Origin: Ferruginibacter sp. | Lineage (GTDB): Bacteria > Bacteroidota > Bacteroidia > Chitinophagales > Chitinophagaceae | DNA: 64,000 nucleotides | Direction of reading: 5' to 3' | Assembly: GCA_025963635.1 (NCBI GenBank) | Contig: JAOQAK010000061.1 | Span: 1 to 64,000, forward strand | Made by a program: the position numbers and the translations under genes | The notes under the pieces: model-generated | The model's input: only the letters and a program-made list of their open reading frames with translations | Told to the model about the DNA's origin: nothing | Database searches by the model: none | In this document: positions 18,934-27,898 of the stretch, one piece after another | How the letters are laid out: every line of letters begins with the position of its first letter | How positions within the stretch are numbered: position 1 is the stretch's first letter

Positions 18934-19983
18934 ATGTTCTCTGCAAAAAATCTTTCTCCGCAGCAATTATCAACCAGCACGGCGTTTATTATTGCGTTAC
19001 CCATCAGCATAGGCATTTACTTTTTGCAGCCGCTGTGGTGGATCGCCCTCATTTCCTTTTTTGTTATTTTTTCTGGAAGCTACGGCCTCATACTATTCAT
19101 GGTTCAGAGTTTTGTTTATCGCAAAATAAAACTTGTTTATAAATTAATTTATCAAACGAAGGCAAGTAAACGGGAAGAATTCTATTACAAAAATATCCTC
19201 CCGCAAAAAAGTATTGATGAAGTAAGGGAAGATGTAGAAAATTGGGCCCAGCAACGGAAAGCAGAGATAGAAGTGTTAAAGCAAAATGAAGCATATCGTA
19301 AAGAGTTTTTGCAAAACTTATCCCATGAATTAAAAACGCCCATTTTTGCGATCCAGGGTTATGTAGATACGTTATTAAACGGCGCTTTGGATAACCCTGA
19401 AGTGAATACAAAATTTTTGGAAAGCGCTTCCCGCAACATCGACCGGCTGGTAAACCTGGTGGATGATCTTGATGAAATTTCCAAATTGGAAAGAGGAGAA
19501 CAATTGTTGTACAAAAGCAATTTTATCATCCAGGAACTGGTGAAAGATGTATTTGAATCGCTTTCCATCAAGGCTGATAAAAAGCAAATCAGGCTGGCAA
19601 TAAAAAAAGGTTGCGAAGTACCACTGGCAGTGCATGCCGACATAGAAAAGATCCGGCAGGTTTTGATCAACCTGGTTGACAATGCAATTAAATATGGCAA
19701 AATTAACGGGCTTATAGAAGCCAGTGTTTACAAGATCGATAGAAAAACAATACTGATCGAAATAAGCGACGATGGCACTGGCATTGCGGAAGAACACCTG
19801 GGAAGAATTTTTGAAAGGTTCTATCGAACTGACCTCGCAAGAAGCCGCAAAGTAGGCGGCAGTGGTTTAGGTCTTGCTATTTGTAAACATATCATCGAAG
19901 CACACCAACAGGCAATACATGTTAGAAGTACCATTGATGTAGGCTCTACCTTTGGTTTCACTTTGGAGAGCAGGAAGGATTAG
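18934..19983 (+). CDS. Membrane sensor histidine kinase (PhoR-like)
   Basis: Kinase of 349 residues. Two membrane helices (about 15-33 and 36-58) are separated by only a few residues, so there is no sizeable periplasmic sensor; signals are probably sensed in the membrane or through partners. His131 in NLSHELKTP is the phosphorylation site. The ATPase domain has the N box LVDNAIKYG, G1 DDGTGI, F box FERFYR and G2 GSGLGLAI. It most likely pairs with the response regulator at 17350-18024. There is no HAMP or PAS domain that I can recognise. Confidence 0.94.
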   Translation: MFSAKNLSPQQLSTSTAFIIALPISIGIYFLQPLWWIALISFFVIFSGSYGLILFMVQSFVYRKIKLVYKLIYQTKASKREEFYYKNILPQKSIDEVREDVENWAQQRKAEIEVLKQNEAYRKEFLQNLSHELKTPIFAIQGYVDTLLNGALDNPEVNTKFLESASRNIDRLVNLVDDLDEISKLERGEQLLYKSNFIIQELVKDVFESLSIKADKKQIRLAIKKGCEVPLAVHADIEKIRQVLINLVDNAIKYGKINGLIEASVYKIDRKTILIEISDDGTGIAEEHLGRIFERFYRTDLARSRKVGGSGLGLAICKHIIEAHQQAIHVRSTIDVGSTFGFTLESRKD

Positions 19984-20304
19984 CGATCAATATAATTTCC
20001 ACGCAAAGACGTAAAGGAGCAAAGTCGCTGAGTCGCTGAGTAAGTATTGTCTGTTGTAACCATCGTTAAAACAGGAAATTTTTTCAGTTGAATTAGCAGG
20101 CGAACGCAAAACATATACTCCCGGAGCAAAGAACATTTATTCCCAACAAATCGCTGATACGATAAATTTCCCTTCCGCCCCATCGATTATCTTGCTAATA
20201 ACCATGCCTTCACAAAACCATCTCCTGGTTAATTGAAGTTTTGATAAGAATTTGTTCACAATTACAACACACACCCGTTTGAACTTTACAGTAAACGAAG
20301 CCTG
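19984..20304. other. Intergenic, 321 bp, with an 8-nt-period degenerate repeat
   Basis: No gene is recognised. It begins with the five-unit octamer array at 20002-20041 and must hold the promoter of the phosphoesterase/glycosyltransferase pair; no clear -7 box was found. Confidence 0.6.
20002..20041. repeat. Five degenerate 8-nt tandem units
   Basis: Consecutive octamers CGCAAAGA, CGTAAAGG, AGCAAAGT, CGCTGAGT, CGCTGAGT, directly after the histidine-kinase stop. The pattern resembles short-period intergenic repeats seen in many Bacteroidota genomes. Confidence 0.75.
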
Positions 20305-21156
20305 TTGGAAAAAAGAAAACTAAGTGTTGCTGTAATATCTGACGTACACCTTGGAACTTATGGATGTCGCGCTGATGAATTATCCCGCTACCTTTCTACG
20401 ATCGATCCAACGATTCTTGTGCTAAACGGCGATATTATTGACATCTGGCAGTTTAGCAAAAAGTATTGGCCGGCGGGTCACATGCAGGTGATCAAACAAA
20501 TTACGAGTATGCTTAGCCGCGGTGTGAAGGTTTACTATATTACGGGCAATCATGATGAGATGCTTCGGAGGTTTGAAAACTTTTCGGTGGGTGATTTTCA
20601 CATTGTAAATAAATTGGTAATCCACCATTGCAATGGCACGCGGAGCTGGATCTTTCATGGAGATGTTTTTGATGTGATCATGCAACACAGTAAGTGGCTG
20701 GCCAAACTGGGTGCCGTGGGGTATGATACACTGATCTATATTAATTCTTTCATCAATTATATCAGTAAAAAAATGGGAAAGGGTAAAATATCACTTTCCA
20801 AAAAAATAAAGAACTCGGTCAAAAGCGCCGTAAAACATATCAACAATTTTGAAGCAACTGCTGCAGACATTGCCATAGAAAAAGGTTATGATTACGTGGT
20901 ATGCGGACACATACACCAGCCCGCTCACCGAATCATTAAAAATGGGGAGGGCAGTGTAAATTATTTGAATTCTGGCGATTGGGTAGAAAACCTAACCGCC
21001 CTGGAATTTGATAACAATGCATGGAAAATTTATTACTATCAGCAAGATGCACAGGTACAGGAACTCCACGACGCTTTCTACGTAGATGAAGCCGCCTACC
21101 TGCGTACTGCGGAGTTATTTAAAATGATGATGGAAGACTTTGTACTCGCCTCTTAA
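20305..21156 (+). CDS. LpxH-like metallophosphoesterase (UDP-2,3-diacylglucosamine diphosphatase family)
   Basis: Calcineurin-type phosphoesterase of 283 residues, starting at a TTG since no in-frame ATG lies close. The metal-binding motifs occur in order: Asp13-x-His15 in VISDVHLG, GD in LVLNGDIIDIW, GNHDE, His in IFHGDVFD and GHIHQP near 217. This set, with the W-rich GDxxDxW segment, is typical of LpxH and its relatives, which hydrolyse UDP-diacylglucosamine in lipid A synthesis. Several LpxH-like paralogues exist in this phylum, so the exact substrate is not certain. The glycosyltransferase gene follows after 9 nt, suggesting an envelope glycolipid role. Confidence 0.85.
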   Translation: MEKRKLSVAVISDVHLGTYGCRADELSRYLSTIDPTILVLNGDIIDIWQFSKKYWPAGHMQVIKQITSMLSRGVKVYYITGNHDEMLRRFENFSVGDFHIVNKLVIHHCNGTRSWIFHGDVFDVIMQHSKWLAKLGAVGYDTLIYINSFINYISKKMGKGKISLSKKIKNSVKSAVKHINNFEATAADIAIEKGYDYVVCGHIHQPAHRIIKNGEGSVNYLNSGDWVENLTALEFDNNAWKIYYYQQDAQVQELHDAFYVDEAAYLRTAELFKMMMEDFVLAS

Positions 21157-21165
21157 TTAAAATCT

Positions 21166-22221
21166 ATGAAAGTATTATATGCCATACAAGCAACCGGCAA
21201 TGGCCATGTGAGCCGCGCAAATGAAATAATTCCTTTGCTGCAAAAAAAATGCGACCTGGATATTTTAGTAAGCGGCACACAAGCCGATGTACCCATTAAT
21301 CATTTCGTTACATTCCGGAGAAACGGGTTCAGCTTTATTTTTGGCAAAAAAGGTGGCATTGACTTTTACAACACTTTTAAACAATTTCAATCTAAAAGAT
21401 TTTTGACGGAAATTAAAAATTTGCCCGTTGAAAATTATGACCTGGTCATTAACGATTTTGAGCCGATCAGCGCCTGGGCCTGTAAAATAAAACACATTCC
21501 ATGTATTGCCATGAGTCACCAGTATGCGGTACTACACCATGAGTCACCGAAGCCTGTTAAAACAGATCCTTTTGCATGGATGGTGCTGCGTTATTATGCT
21601 CCCTGTAAAACAGGTGTTGGATTTCATTTTAAAAGTTTCGCTGAAAATATTTTCACTCCCGTTATAAGAAAAGAAATACGGCAGGCTGTCATAACTGACA
21701 TGGGACATTACACCGTTTACCTCCCTGCATATGATGATAAAAAATTGATACACTTCCTTTCCAATTTTAAAAATGTGCAATGGCAAATATTTTCAAAGCA
21801 CACCAAAAAATCCTACCTGGCAGGTAATTGTGCGATACAACCTGTGAATGCCGGTGAATTCACTAAAAGTTTTATTTCATGCAAAGGCATTTTGTGCGGA
21901 GCCGGATTTGAAACACCTGCAGAAGCTTTGTACATGAAAAAGAACCTGCTGATAATTCCCATGAAACATCAATATGAGCAACATTGCAATTCAGCCGCCG
22001 CCGCCGAAATGGGAGTACCGGTTATCAAAAAATTAAAAAAGAAATATATTCATATCGTAGACAGATGGCTGAATGAGCCAACCCCGCTAATAGTTGATTA
22101 TAAAGATGAAACCAGTAAAATAATTGACCGGGTGCTCGCGCTTGCATCTTTGCACGATGCTGACAAAACCATCACTAAGTTAAAAGATACAGGCTCCCAG
22201 GTATTCGCCAGGGCCATATAA
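21166..22221 (+). CDS. Glycosyltransferase, MurG-like GT-B fold
   Basis: Protein of 351 residues with the N-terminal GT-B strand-loop KVLYAIQATGNGHVSRANEII, as in MurG and the Glyco_trans_1_3 (PF13528) family. A donor-binding segment lies near the C-terminal half: CKGILCGAGFETPAEALYMKKNLLIIP, with the Gly-rich turn and Glu-x-x-Glu pattern typical of nucleotide-sugar sites. No membrane helix is seen, so it is cytoplasmic or peripheral. It is 9 nt after the LpxH-like gene and probably cotranscribed, so a role in lipid or envelope glycosylation is likely; donor and acceptor are unknown. Confidence 0.85.
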   Translation: MKVLYAIQATGNGHVSRANEIIPLLQKKCDLDILVSGTQADVPINHFVTFRRNGFSFIFGKKGGIDFYNTFKQFQSKRFLTEIKNLPVENYDLVINDFEPISAWACKIKHIPCIAMSHQYAVLHHESPKPVKTDPFAWMVLRYYAPCKTGVGFHFKSFAENIFTPVIRKEIRQAVITDMGHYTVYLPAYDDKKLIHFLSNFKNVQWQIFSKHTKKSYLAGNCAIQPVNAGEFTKSFISCKGILCGAGFETPAEALYMKKNLLIIPMKHQYEQHCNSAAAAEMGVPVIKKLKKKYIHIVDRWLNEPTPLIVDYKDETSKIIDRVLALASLHDADKTITKLKDTGSQVFARAI

Positions 22222-22259
22222 CGAAACATTTTCTAAGCTATCTGTAACATAGATTTTTT

Positions 22260-22297
22260 AAAAATATCACGGTCTGACCTTCGGTGCCGACCGTGAT
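22260..22297 (-). terminator. Terminator of the small lipoprotein gene
   Basis: A 9-bp perfect stem (ATCACGGTC / GACCGTGAT) with a 14-nt loop immediately after the minus-strand stop, followed on that strand by a T-rich stretch. It can also slow transcription from the convergent glycosyltransferase gene. Confidence 0.75.
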
Positions 22298-22702
22298 CTA
22301 TTTCCTAAACGAGTTGATCAGTTCTTTTGCGCTTTCCGACAAAGCTGTTGCATGTGGTTTGCCATACTGTGAAAAAGAAAACTGCATGCATCCATCCTGG
22401 TTCATTCTAAAGTCGACATCCTGTATTACCTGGTTCATCTTAAAAAAATGAAGTGACCCGTCGTACCCGCATTTCATATTGGCTTCAACCGATCGCCCCG
22501 AGATATAGCCCACCAACTGTTCAAGCTGTTGTTTATCCCTGATAATTTTAACTGCCATCACCGTATCCATTGTGCCATCACCTTTAAAATAGTTGATCGC
22601 CATACTGTCTGAATTGGTTAAGCGCTCTTTAATCTCTTTATTACTATGATTACAGGCCAACAAGGCCAAAGCCATCACTATAGTATACACTTTATTTTTC
22701 AT
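22298..22702 (-). CDS. Small hypothetical lipoprotein
   Basis: Protein of 134 residues from the ATG at 22702. The frame stays open upstream to 22783, but the inner ATG gives a lipoprotein signal peptide (KVYTIVMALALLAC, lipid-modified Cys17) and is preceded 4 nt upstream by the -7-like box TATCTTTA. After cleavage it would be a small periplasmic lipid-anchored protein of about 118 residues. Two Cys (in MKCGYDG and DGCMQF) could form a disulphide. No family is recognised. It is convergent with the glycosyltransferase gene. Confidence 0.75.
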   Translation of the reverse strand: MKNKVYTIVMALALLACNHSNKEIKERLTNSDSMAINYFKGDGTMDTVMAVKIIRDKQQLEQLVGYISGRSVEANMKCGYDGSLHFFKMNQVIQDVDFRMNQDGCMQFSFSQYGKPHATALSESAKELINSFRK

Positions 22703-22706
22703 GCGG

Positions 22707-22714
22707 TAAAGATA
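22707..22714 (-). promoter_or_regulatory. -7 promoter box of the small lipoprotein gene
   Basis: TATCTTTA on the minus strand, one mismatch to TAnnTTTG, ending 4 nt before the ATG at 22702, the same spacing as at the ABC exporter gene. Confidence 0.4.
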
Positions 22715-22750
22715 ATCAAACGCGTTAGCAGGGTAGTTACAAAAAAGAAA

Positions 22751-22774
22751 CCACCTGATAAGAATAACAGGTGG
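22751..22774 (-). terminator. Orphan terminator-like hairpin
   Basis: Perfect 7-bp stem CCACCTG / CAGGTGG with a 10-nt loop, followed on the minus strand by a T-rich run. No protein gene ends before it, which suggests an untranslated minus-strand transcript or chance. Confidence 0.45.
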
Positions 22775-23248
22775 TACAAGCATGAGATTTGCTATTTGCT
22801 AAAGGAAACTTGTTTGTAAATATTGCTTTCCAGTATTACTGAAACACTAAGTTGAGTATTGCTTGTTATGATAACATTATGCGATTATTACCCTAAGGTT
22901 ATAAAAACCAGGTATACAAGTGTTATGTCAAGAGTCGCTTTATGCTTGACATAAAATCAGCAAATCATTTGATGACATTGATTATATGCCACAAAGAAAA
23001 AAACGGGCATAAGGTTTTTTGTCCGGGCAGTGAAACCATGGGCAGCATCGTTGCATCGCCCTCTTGTACTTGGTATCATTGGGCAGCTTTGATTGCGTTG
23101 TAAATTCTCCTCGTTCTCATTAAATTAAACCCATCGGTTAAAAGCCTGCAAGGGTTTAATTCGAATCGCCCCAGATGAAATCGGGGAATGAAATGTTTCG
23201 GTTTCAAAAACACAAATGTAACATCTCTCATTTATCCCTTGAACAGTA

Positions 23249-23301
23249 TAAAACATACAAAAAAAAGCAGCTTTATAAGCTGCTTCCTTTTGTATGTTTT
23301 A
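23249..23301 (-). terminator. Long hairpin terminator of the beta-helix lipoprotein gene
   Basis: An outer 14-bp perfect stem (23249-23262 with 23288-23301) encloses an inner AAGCAGC / GCTGCTT stem. A run of T follows the inner stem on the minus strand. It lies just after the stop at 23306. Confidence 0.88.
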
Positions 23302-23305
23302 TGGA

Positions 23306-24775
23306 TTATTTAAAGCTGAATTTCGTCCAACCCTTAAACCAGTTAGCATCAGGACCTGACGGAGCAATTCCGCCGATAAAATCCACTTTCGTAATAAACG
23401 GGCGTGCCTTTAAAATCGGATCATCGAAGTAAGTATTGGTAGCAGTGGGGATAACTACTGCAGAATTACCAAATGGAGCCCAATCTGCTGATATGTAATC
23501 AAAAGGCCGTGTATAAATGGCCTGTACCGAAGTTTGGGTAAGAATTTTGTTAGTAGTGTTGCCGGTGAACCAGGCAGCAATAGATGCCTGTGTAGCGCCT
23601 GTTGGAGCAGTGGCGCTTGGTGTATAAGCAATGGGGGTTTTACAGCTGGCGAGTACGATACCACTTAATTGTAAAGTACCGGCGGTGATGTTTAGATCAG
23701 TAGGGGTCCCTAAACCTGCATCGATCAAAATACCTGTTGACCAGCCTACGAAAGCAGAATTGAAAATAGACAAAGAAGAATTTCTCCTTATTTGCACTGC
23801 AGCGCCCAGGTAGTTGCTATTGCCAACGTTATCGGGCGTAGCCAAAGGACCAAAAGAGGTAACATTACAAAATACGCCCTTTGTTTGGGGAAGTAAGGAA
23901 CTTCCTGTACCGTCATTATCACTTTCAAAACTTTCTGATTTAGATACATCCGCAATAGAAGAATCCCGAACGATTAGTCCAAATTGTACACTTCCACTAA
24001 ACCCGTTGTCTGTATCAAAATCATCATCCTGTGTTTTGTAGGCGATGAGGTACTTACAATTAACGGTACCACCAAACCACTCAAAAGCATCATCTTTTGC
24101 ATAAGACACCTGCACATGATCGATCGTAGTACCGCTGCCTACGCAGGCCATCGTAAGTCCATTTATTTCCTGGTTGGGCAAAAATGCATAACCGGCATAT
24201 TCTATCCGTACATATTGTAAAGTGCCGGAGTTGTCGTTATTTACCGGTGTAGGTGCAATCGCATCGCCGGAACCTGCGAGGCCATCGCCGGCTGCGGTAT
24301 TAAAACCACCTTCGGGAATATACAGGCCGGGTTTGCCACCATTGCTTGAATTAATAGCTGCTTTACCCAAAAGTTCGATACCGCCCCAATCGCCGGATAC
24401 CGGTGTGGGCGAGGCTGAGGTAAAGATGATCGGAGCATCCTGTGTACCTACCGCCATCAACCTTGCGCCACGTTTAACAATTAAAGCTGCGGTAGTTGAA
24501 CCTGCATAAGTGCCTTTAACAGTAGCCCCTTTTTCAACAGTTAATGTTACACCACCATCAACATACACCAATCCCGAGATTATATTGTTATCAATTGCAT
24601 GCAGTACAGTGTCTTTCGTTACATGGCCACTTAGCGTTACAGTTTTACCCACAACTCCTCCACTACCTGTTCCTGGAACCTGGACAACGAAGGGTTCCCC
24701 ATCTGTTTCAATTTTGCGACAGGCTGTAATAGATACCGAAATAATTGCTGCCACATAGAAAATGTATTTTTTCAT
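23306..24775 (-). CDS. Exported lipoprotein, predicted parallel beta-helix
   Basis: Lipoprotein of 489 residues: signal peptide KKYIFYVAAIISVSITAC with lipid-modified Cys19, then a low-complexity linker (PGTGSGGVVGKT). The body is rich in short beta repeats with GxGTxLxxxG-like turns (GLVYVDGGVTLTVEKGATVKG, then GARLMAVGTQDAPIIFTS), as in right-handed parallel beta-helix proteins. This family is widespread in Bacteroidota and often carried next to a TonB-dependent receptor, as here: the receptor ends 29 nt upstream on the same strand. A surface substrate-binding partner is the natural reading. The ligand is unknown. Confidence 0.8.
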   Translation of the reverse strand: MKKYIFYVAAIISVSITACRKIETDGEPFVVQVPGTGSGGVVGKTVTLSGHVTKDTVLHAIDNNIISGLVYVDGGVTLTVEKGATVKGTYAGSTTAALIVKRGARLMAVGTQDAPIIFTSASPTPVSGDWGGIELLGKAAINSSNGGKPGLYIPEGGFNTAAGDGLAGSGDAIAPTPVNNDNSGTLQYVRIEYAGYAFLPNQEINGLTMACVGSGTTIDHVQVSYAKDDAFEWFGGTVNCKYLIAYKTQDDDFDTDNGFSGSVQFGLIVRDSSIADVSKSESFESDNDGTGSSLLPQTKGVFCNVTSFGPLATPDNVGNSNYLGAAVQIRRNSSLSIFNSAFVGWSTGILIDAGLGTPTDLNITAGTLQLSGIVLASCKTPIAYTPSATAPTGATQASIAAWFTGNTTNKILTQTSVQAIYTRPFDYISADWAPFGNSAVVIPTATNTYFDDPILKARPFITKVDFIGGIAPSGPDANWFKGWTKFSFK

Positions 24776-24804
24776 ATTTACCCTTTTGTTTTTTTTAAAT
24801 TATA

Positions 24805-27585
24805 TTATAATGAATAGTTGAATGTCACGCTGAATGTTGTACCGAATTTCCTTGTAAAGCGATAGGCATCCTTGTCTTTTTGAAAACCGGTATTGTTATC
24901 ATTATTCTGGTAGAAATATTGCGTTTTGTTTAAGATGTCAGAAACATTCAACCTTATTTCGGCTTTGTTTGACAATAATTTTTTCCCCAATTGAAAATCC
25001 AGTACTGGCCTTGATGCTTCCCATATATCCGGAGCGCCGCCACCGCCACTTGCAGGAATATCTCCTACCAGGTAAATACGCTTGCCTATCTGGTTGAACA
25101 ATAATGTTGCATTCAAGCCCGCCTTTTCGAGATCATACATCAATCCTAAGTTTAGAAGATAGGGCGACTGCCCCTGTAATGGCCTATCGATATTACTCAG
25201 CGTATCTTTCACATTACTTTTGATATAACCTGCATTTGCCTGCAGGGTAAAATTTTTCAGAGCATCTACCATATCGAGGTGCTTACGTATTTCAACTTCT
25301 ACTCCATAGGCCGTTGCCTTGTCCGGGTTTAAATAGGTAAATATGGCGCCGCCCTGTTGCAGGATTTGCTCGATGGGCTTATCAAAATGCTTAAAGAAAA
25401 CACCTGCAGTAAACGCTTCTCCCGGGCGTGGGTACAACTCGTACCGGAGATCGAGATTGGTTACTTTAGTGCGTTGCAGATCAGGATTACCCTGCACTGC
25501 CGAATTAAGCTCAAAGTCGTACAGTGTTAAAGCTGCCAGTTCCCTTTGTTCTGGCCGGATAACTGTCTGCGAACCCGACAGGCGCAGGTTGGTTTTTGCA
25601 TCAAGCTTGAAAGTTGCATTTACACCTGGCAAAAAATCCGTTTGTTTGGTATGTCTGAATCGATCATCCCACTGTTTTACCGAACCGAGCAACTGATCAA
25701 AATTTTCTACCCTTAACCCCCAAACTACGCGGATATTGTTGACCAGTTGGTTATCAAATTGTAAGAATCCTGCGTTGAGAATTGTATTGGCTAAGTAGCG
25801 GAAATTTCTGTTGTTGATAGAATTGAATGCGAACTGGGTGCTTTCCGGTGAACCATCTCCAAAGTTTTCAGGAACAAATATTTTATCAATAGGTAGTTGA
25901 CGTAATGTTGCATTGTCCTTCGGCAGGTAATTAGCAAAGAGCTGTGCATCAAAAAGACGATCCTTAATTTGCAACATGTAACCACCTTTTACAGTTTGCT
26001 TTTGCCCGAACAAGTCAAAGCTGTACGCCAGGTCGCCACCAGCCGTATAGATATAGTCGTTCAACGTTTGAAATACCCGGCTGCCACTTTCCTGCGCCAG
26101 TGAATTACCTACCAGGAACAAGTAAGGGTTTCGGGTGCCTGTTGCCCGCGTGTATTGGAACCGTCGCTGATCGGGATTGTATCCATCCAAAATATTAAAT
26201 GCGCCATACCATTTAAATTTAAGTGCCTTGGCGATACTGTGTTCTCCTGTAAGTTGCACAGTATAAAAAGTATTTTCCTTAAAGGCCGACTCCCCTCCCT
26301 CCACATCGTCGCCGGAATTATTATTTATTCCCTTGCGTTGAATGGTGTAGTTATTGGTATTTACATTGATAATCGATTTTACAGAAATTTTGTTCCTGTC
26401 ATTCAACTGCAAAGAAGCACTGGCTAATGCACCCACTGTTACTTCCTGTGTATACCGATCATCGGCATAACTGTATTGCTGGCTAAATACGCCGTTTTCG
26501 AGCGACTGCAGCCGATTGAGTATACCTGTATACCGGTTGGTTTTGTTGTAGTTAATGCCAACAATTCCCCCAACTTTCTTCCCGAACAAGGTTCCGGTAA
26601 ACCCACCATTTGCCTGGAAGGAAACATTGGGTGAAACGCTGCCCACTTTGGGCGCCCAATTATTTGAAAGCTCTTTCCCTATAACATTTCGTTGCTCCTG
26701 TGTAGCAAGGTTAAAAGCAGATTTCGTGGTATAGCTGTCCGGAAGGCCCCGGGCACCATTATCAATGCCCAGCCAGTCAAGTTTACCCCCCTGGGTTTTG
26801 TAAAAATCCTTGCCGACGGTTTGTGTGTTAAAGCCGGTACCAATTTGAATATTAAAGAAATTTTTCGATGGGATATCTTTAGTATTTACCTGGATAAGCC
26901 CACCCGCCCACTCTCCCGGAAGTTCCGGAACAAATGCCTTATTAATGATGATATTATCAATCATTGCTGCCGGGATAATATCAAACGAAAAGGTTTTCCT
27001 ATCTGGTTCTGTGCTGGTAAGCAATACCCCATTGAGCATCGCCTGGTTGTAACGATCTGCCAGGCCGCGGATAACAAGAAACTTTCCGTCTATTAAACTT
27101 GCGCCTGGTGTCCGTTTTAATACTTCACCCGTATTTTTATCAGGAGATCTTCGAATGCTTTCCGCGGAAATTACAGAAGCCACGGTATTTGTATTTTTTT
27201 GAAAGCTGATCAGGGAAGCGGCCGTTTCACGCCGGGAAGTACTTGCAGCCCTTACTACCACCCCTTCTTCAGTTTTTGTTCTTTGTGTAAGTGAGAGGTT
27301 CTGAGTAGTCACTTTACCCTCCGCCACTTCTATTTCATCCACCTGTTGCGTTACTCCATTGTATGTGAATATCAACGAAATTTTTGCTGCACCCTCTGTA
27401 CTTAATGTATAACGTCCGTCAATATCAGTGGAAGTTCCGCGATTATTTGATTTAATTATTACAGAAACACCTGTTAGCGGTTGGCCCGTTTTAGCGTCAA
27501 TTACTTTGCCTTCAATTTTGCCCTTTTGAGCAAATACACCGAAGGAAAGCGTTAAAAAAATAACCAGGACTGTTAAAAATCTCAT
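24805..27585 (-). CDS. TonB-dependent outer-membrane receptor
   Basis: Receptor of 926 residues: signal peptide (LTVLVIFLTLSFGVFAQ), carboxypeptidase-regulatory-like domain (GKVIDAKTGQPLTGVSVIIKS, about 20-105), plug (around 120-240, with TPGASLIDGKFLVIRGLADRYN) and a 22-strand-type barrel ending in FGTTFSVTFNYSL. It is shorter than the SusC proteins nearby and has no SusD partner, but the beta-helix lipoprotein follows after 29 nt. The substrate cannot be inferred from sequence; metal-chelate, oligopeptide or other ligands are all possible. Four copies of a 40-bp dyad repeat lie about 190-310 bp upstream of the ATG. Confidence 0.93.
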   Translation of the reverse strand: MRFLTVLVIFLTLSFGVFAQKGKIEGKVIDAKTGQPLTGVSVIIKSNNRGTSTDIDGRYTLSTEGAAKISLIFTYNGVTQQVDEIEVAEGKVTTQNLSLTQRTKTEEGVVVRAASTSRRETAASLISFQKNTNTVASVISAESIRRSPDKNTGEVLKRTPGASLIDGKFLVIRGLADRYNQAMLNGVLLTSTEPDRKTFSFDIIPAAMIDNIIINKAFVPELPGEWAGGLIQVNTKDIPSKNFFNIQIGTGFNTQTVGKDFYKTQGGKLDWLGIDNGARGLPDSYTTKSAFNLATQEQRNVIGKELSNNWAPKVGSVSPNVSFQANGGFTGTLFGKKVGGIVGINYNKTNRYTGILNRLQSLENGVFSQQYSYADDRYTQEVTVGALASASLQLNDRNKISVKSIINVNTNNYTIQRKGINNNSGDDVEGGESAFKENTFYTVQLTGEHSIAKALKFKWYGAFNILDGYNPDQRRFQYTRATGTRNPYLFLVGNSLAQESGSRVFQTLNDYIYTAGGDLAYSFDLFGQKQTVKGGYMLQIKDRLFDAQLFANYLPKDNATLRQLPIDKIFVPENFGDGSPESTQFAFNSINNRNFRYLANTILNAGFLQFDNQLVNNIRVVWGLRVENFDQLLGSVKQWDDRFRHTKQTDFLPGVNATFKLDAKTNLRLSGSQTVIRPEQRELAALTLYDFELNSAVQGNPDLQRTKVTNLDLRYELYPRPGEAFTAGVFFKHFDKPIEQILQQGGAIFTYLNPDKATAYGVEVEIRKHLDMVDALKNFTLQANAGYIKSNVKDTLSNIDRPLQGQSPYLLNLGLMYDLEKAGLNATLLFNQIGKRIYLVGDIPASGGGGAPDIWEASRPVLDFQLGKKLLSNKAEIRLNVSDILNKTQYFYQNNDNNTGFQKDKDAYRFTRKFGTTFSVTFNYSL

Positions 27586-27770
27586 GCATTAAATATTTCT
27601 GCAAAGAGACTACCTGAATGTTATGGCATCATGAACGGAACGTTACGGAAATGTTACCGCTACGTTAAGGGAACATTAAGTGAAGAGGAAATAGAAAGTT
27701 CACATGAGCATGCGGGACAAGGTAAATGCATTCATTCAAATGATTTTTTTGGTTAGACATACCGTTTATA

Positions 27771-27898
27771 ACAGGCGTAGCATTTTTTGTTTTATTTTTT
27801 GCTACAGGTGTGTAGCATTTTTTTGAAGAAATTTATTCTTGCTACAAGTTTGTAGCATTTTTTTGATTGAAATTTTTTTTGCTACAAATTTATTCGCT
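27771..27898. repeat. Four imperfect tandem copies of a ~40-bp unit with a GCTACA/TGTAGC dyad
   Basis: Units begin at 27801, 27841 and 27881 (exact 40-bp spacing), with a degenerate first copy near 27771. Two copies contain a full dyad, GCTACA-N4-TGTAGC, followed by ATTTTTTTG; the last is only a half site. Located between the TonB receptor start and susD1. Confidence 0.8.

Larger units (their letters stand above)
22703..23248. other. Intergenic, about 550 bp, with several hairpins but no gene
   Basis: No convincing ORF. The stretch contains a terminator-like stem at 22751-22774 (minus strand), a 10-bp perfect stem TTATGTCAAG / CTTGACATAA at 22922-22953, a 10-bp perfect stem AATTAAACCC / GGGTTTAATT at 23122-23160, and a smaller CCCC/GGGG hairpin near 23168-23186. 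A small non-coding RNA is possible. Confidence 0.5.

Noticed and set aside
23150..23190. tRNA-like TTCGAATC next to a stem
   Set aside because: Only a T-arm-like sequence; no acceptor, D or anticodon arm could be fitted. The hairpins around it are separate.
23175..23432. Plus-strand 85-codon open frame
   Set aside because: Crosses the terminator hairpin at 23249-23301 and runs into the end of the beta-helix lipoprotein gene.
27801..27856. BlaI/MecI-type operator
   Set aside because: Those have TACA and TGTA two bases apart; here they are four apart, and no BlaI or M56 gene is near.
27771..27898. CRISPR array
   Set aside because: The 40-bp period has no unique spacers: the whole unit, not a repeat plus spacer, recurs imperfectly.
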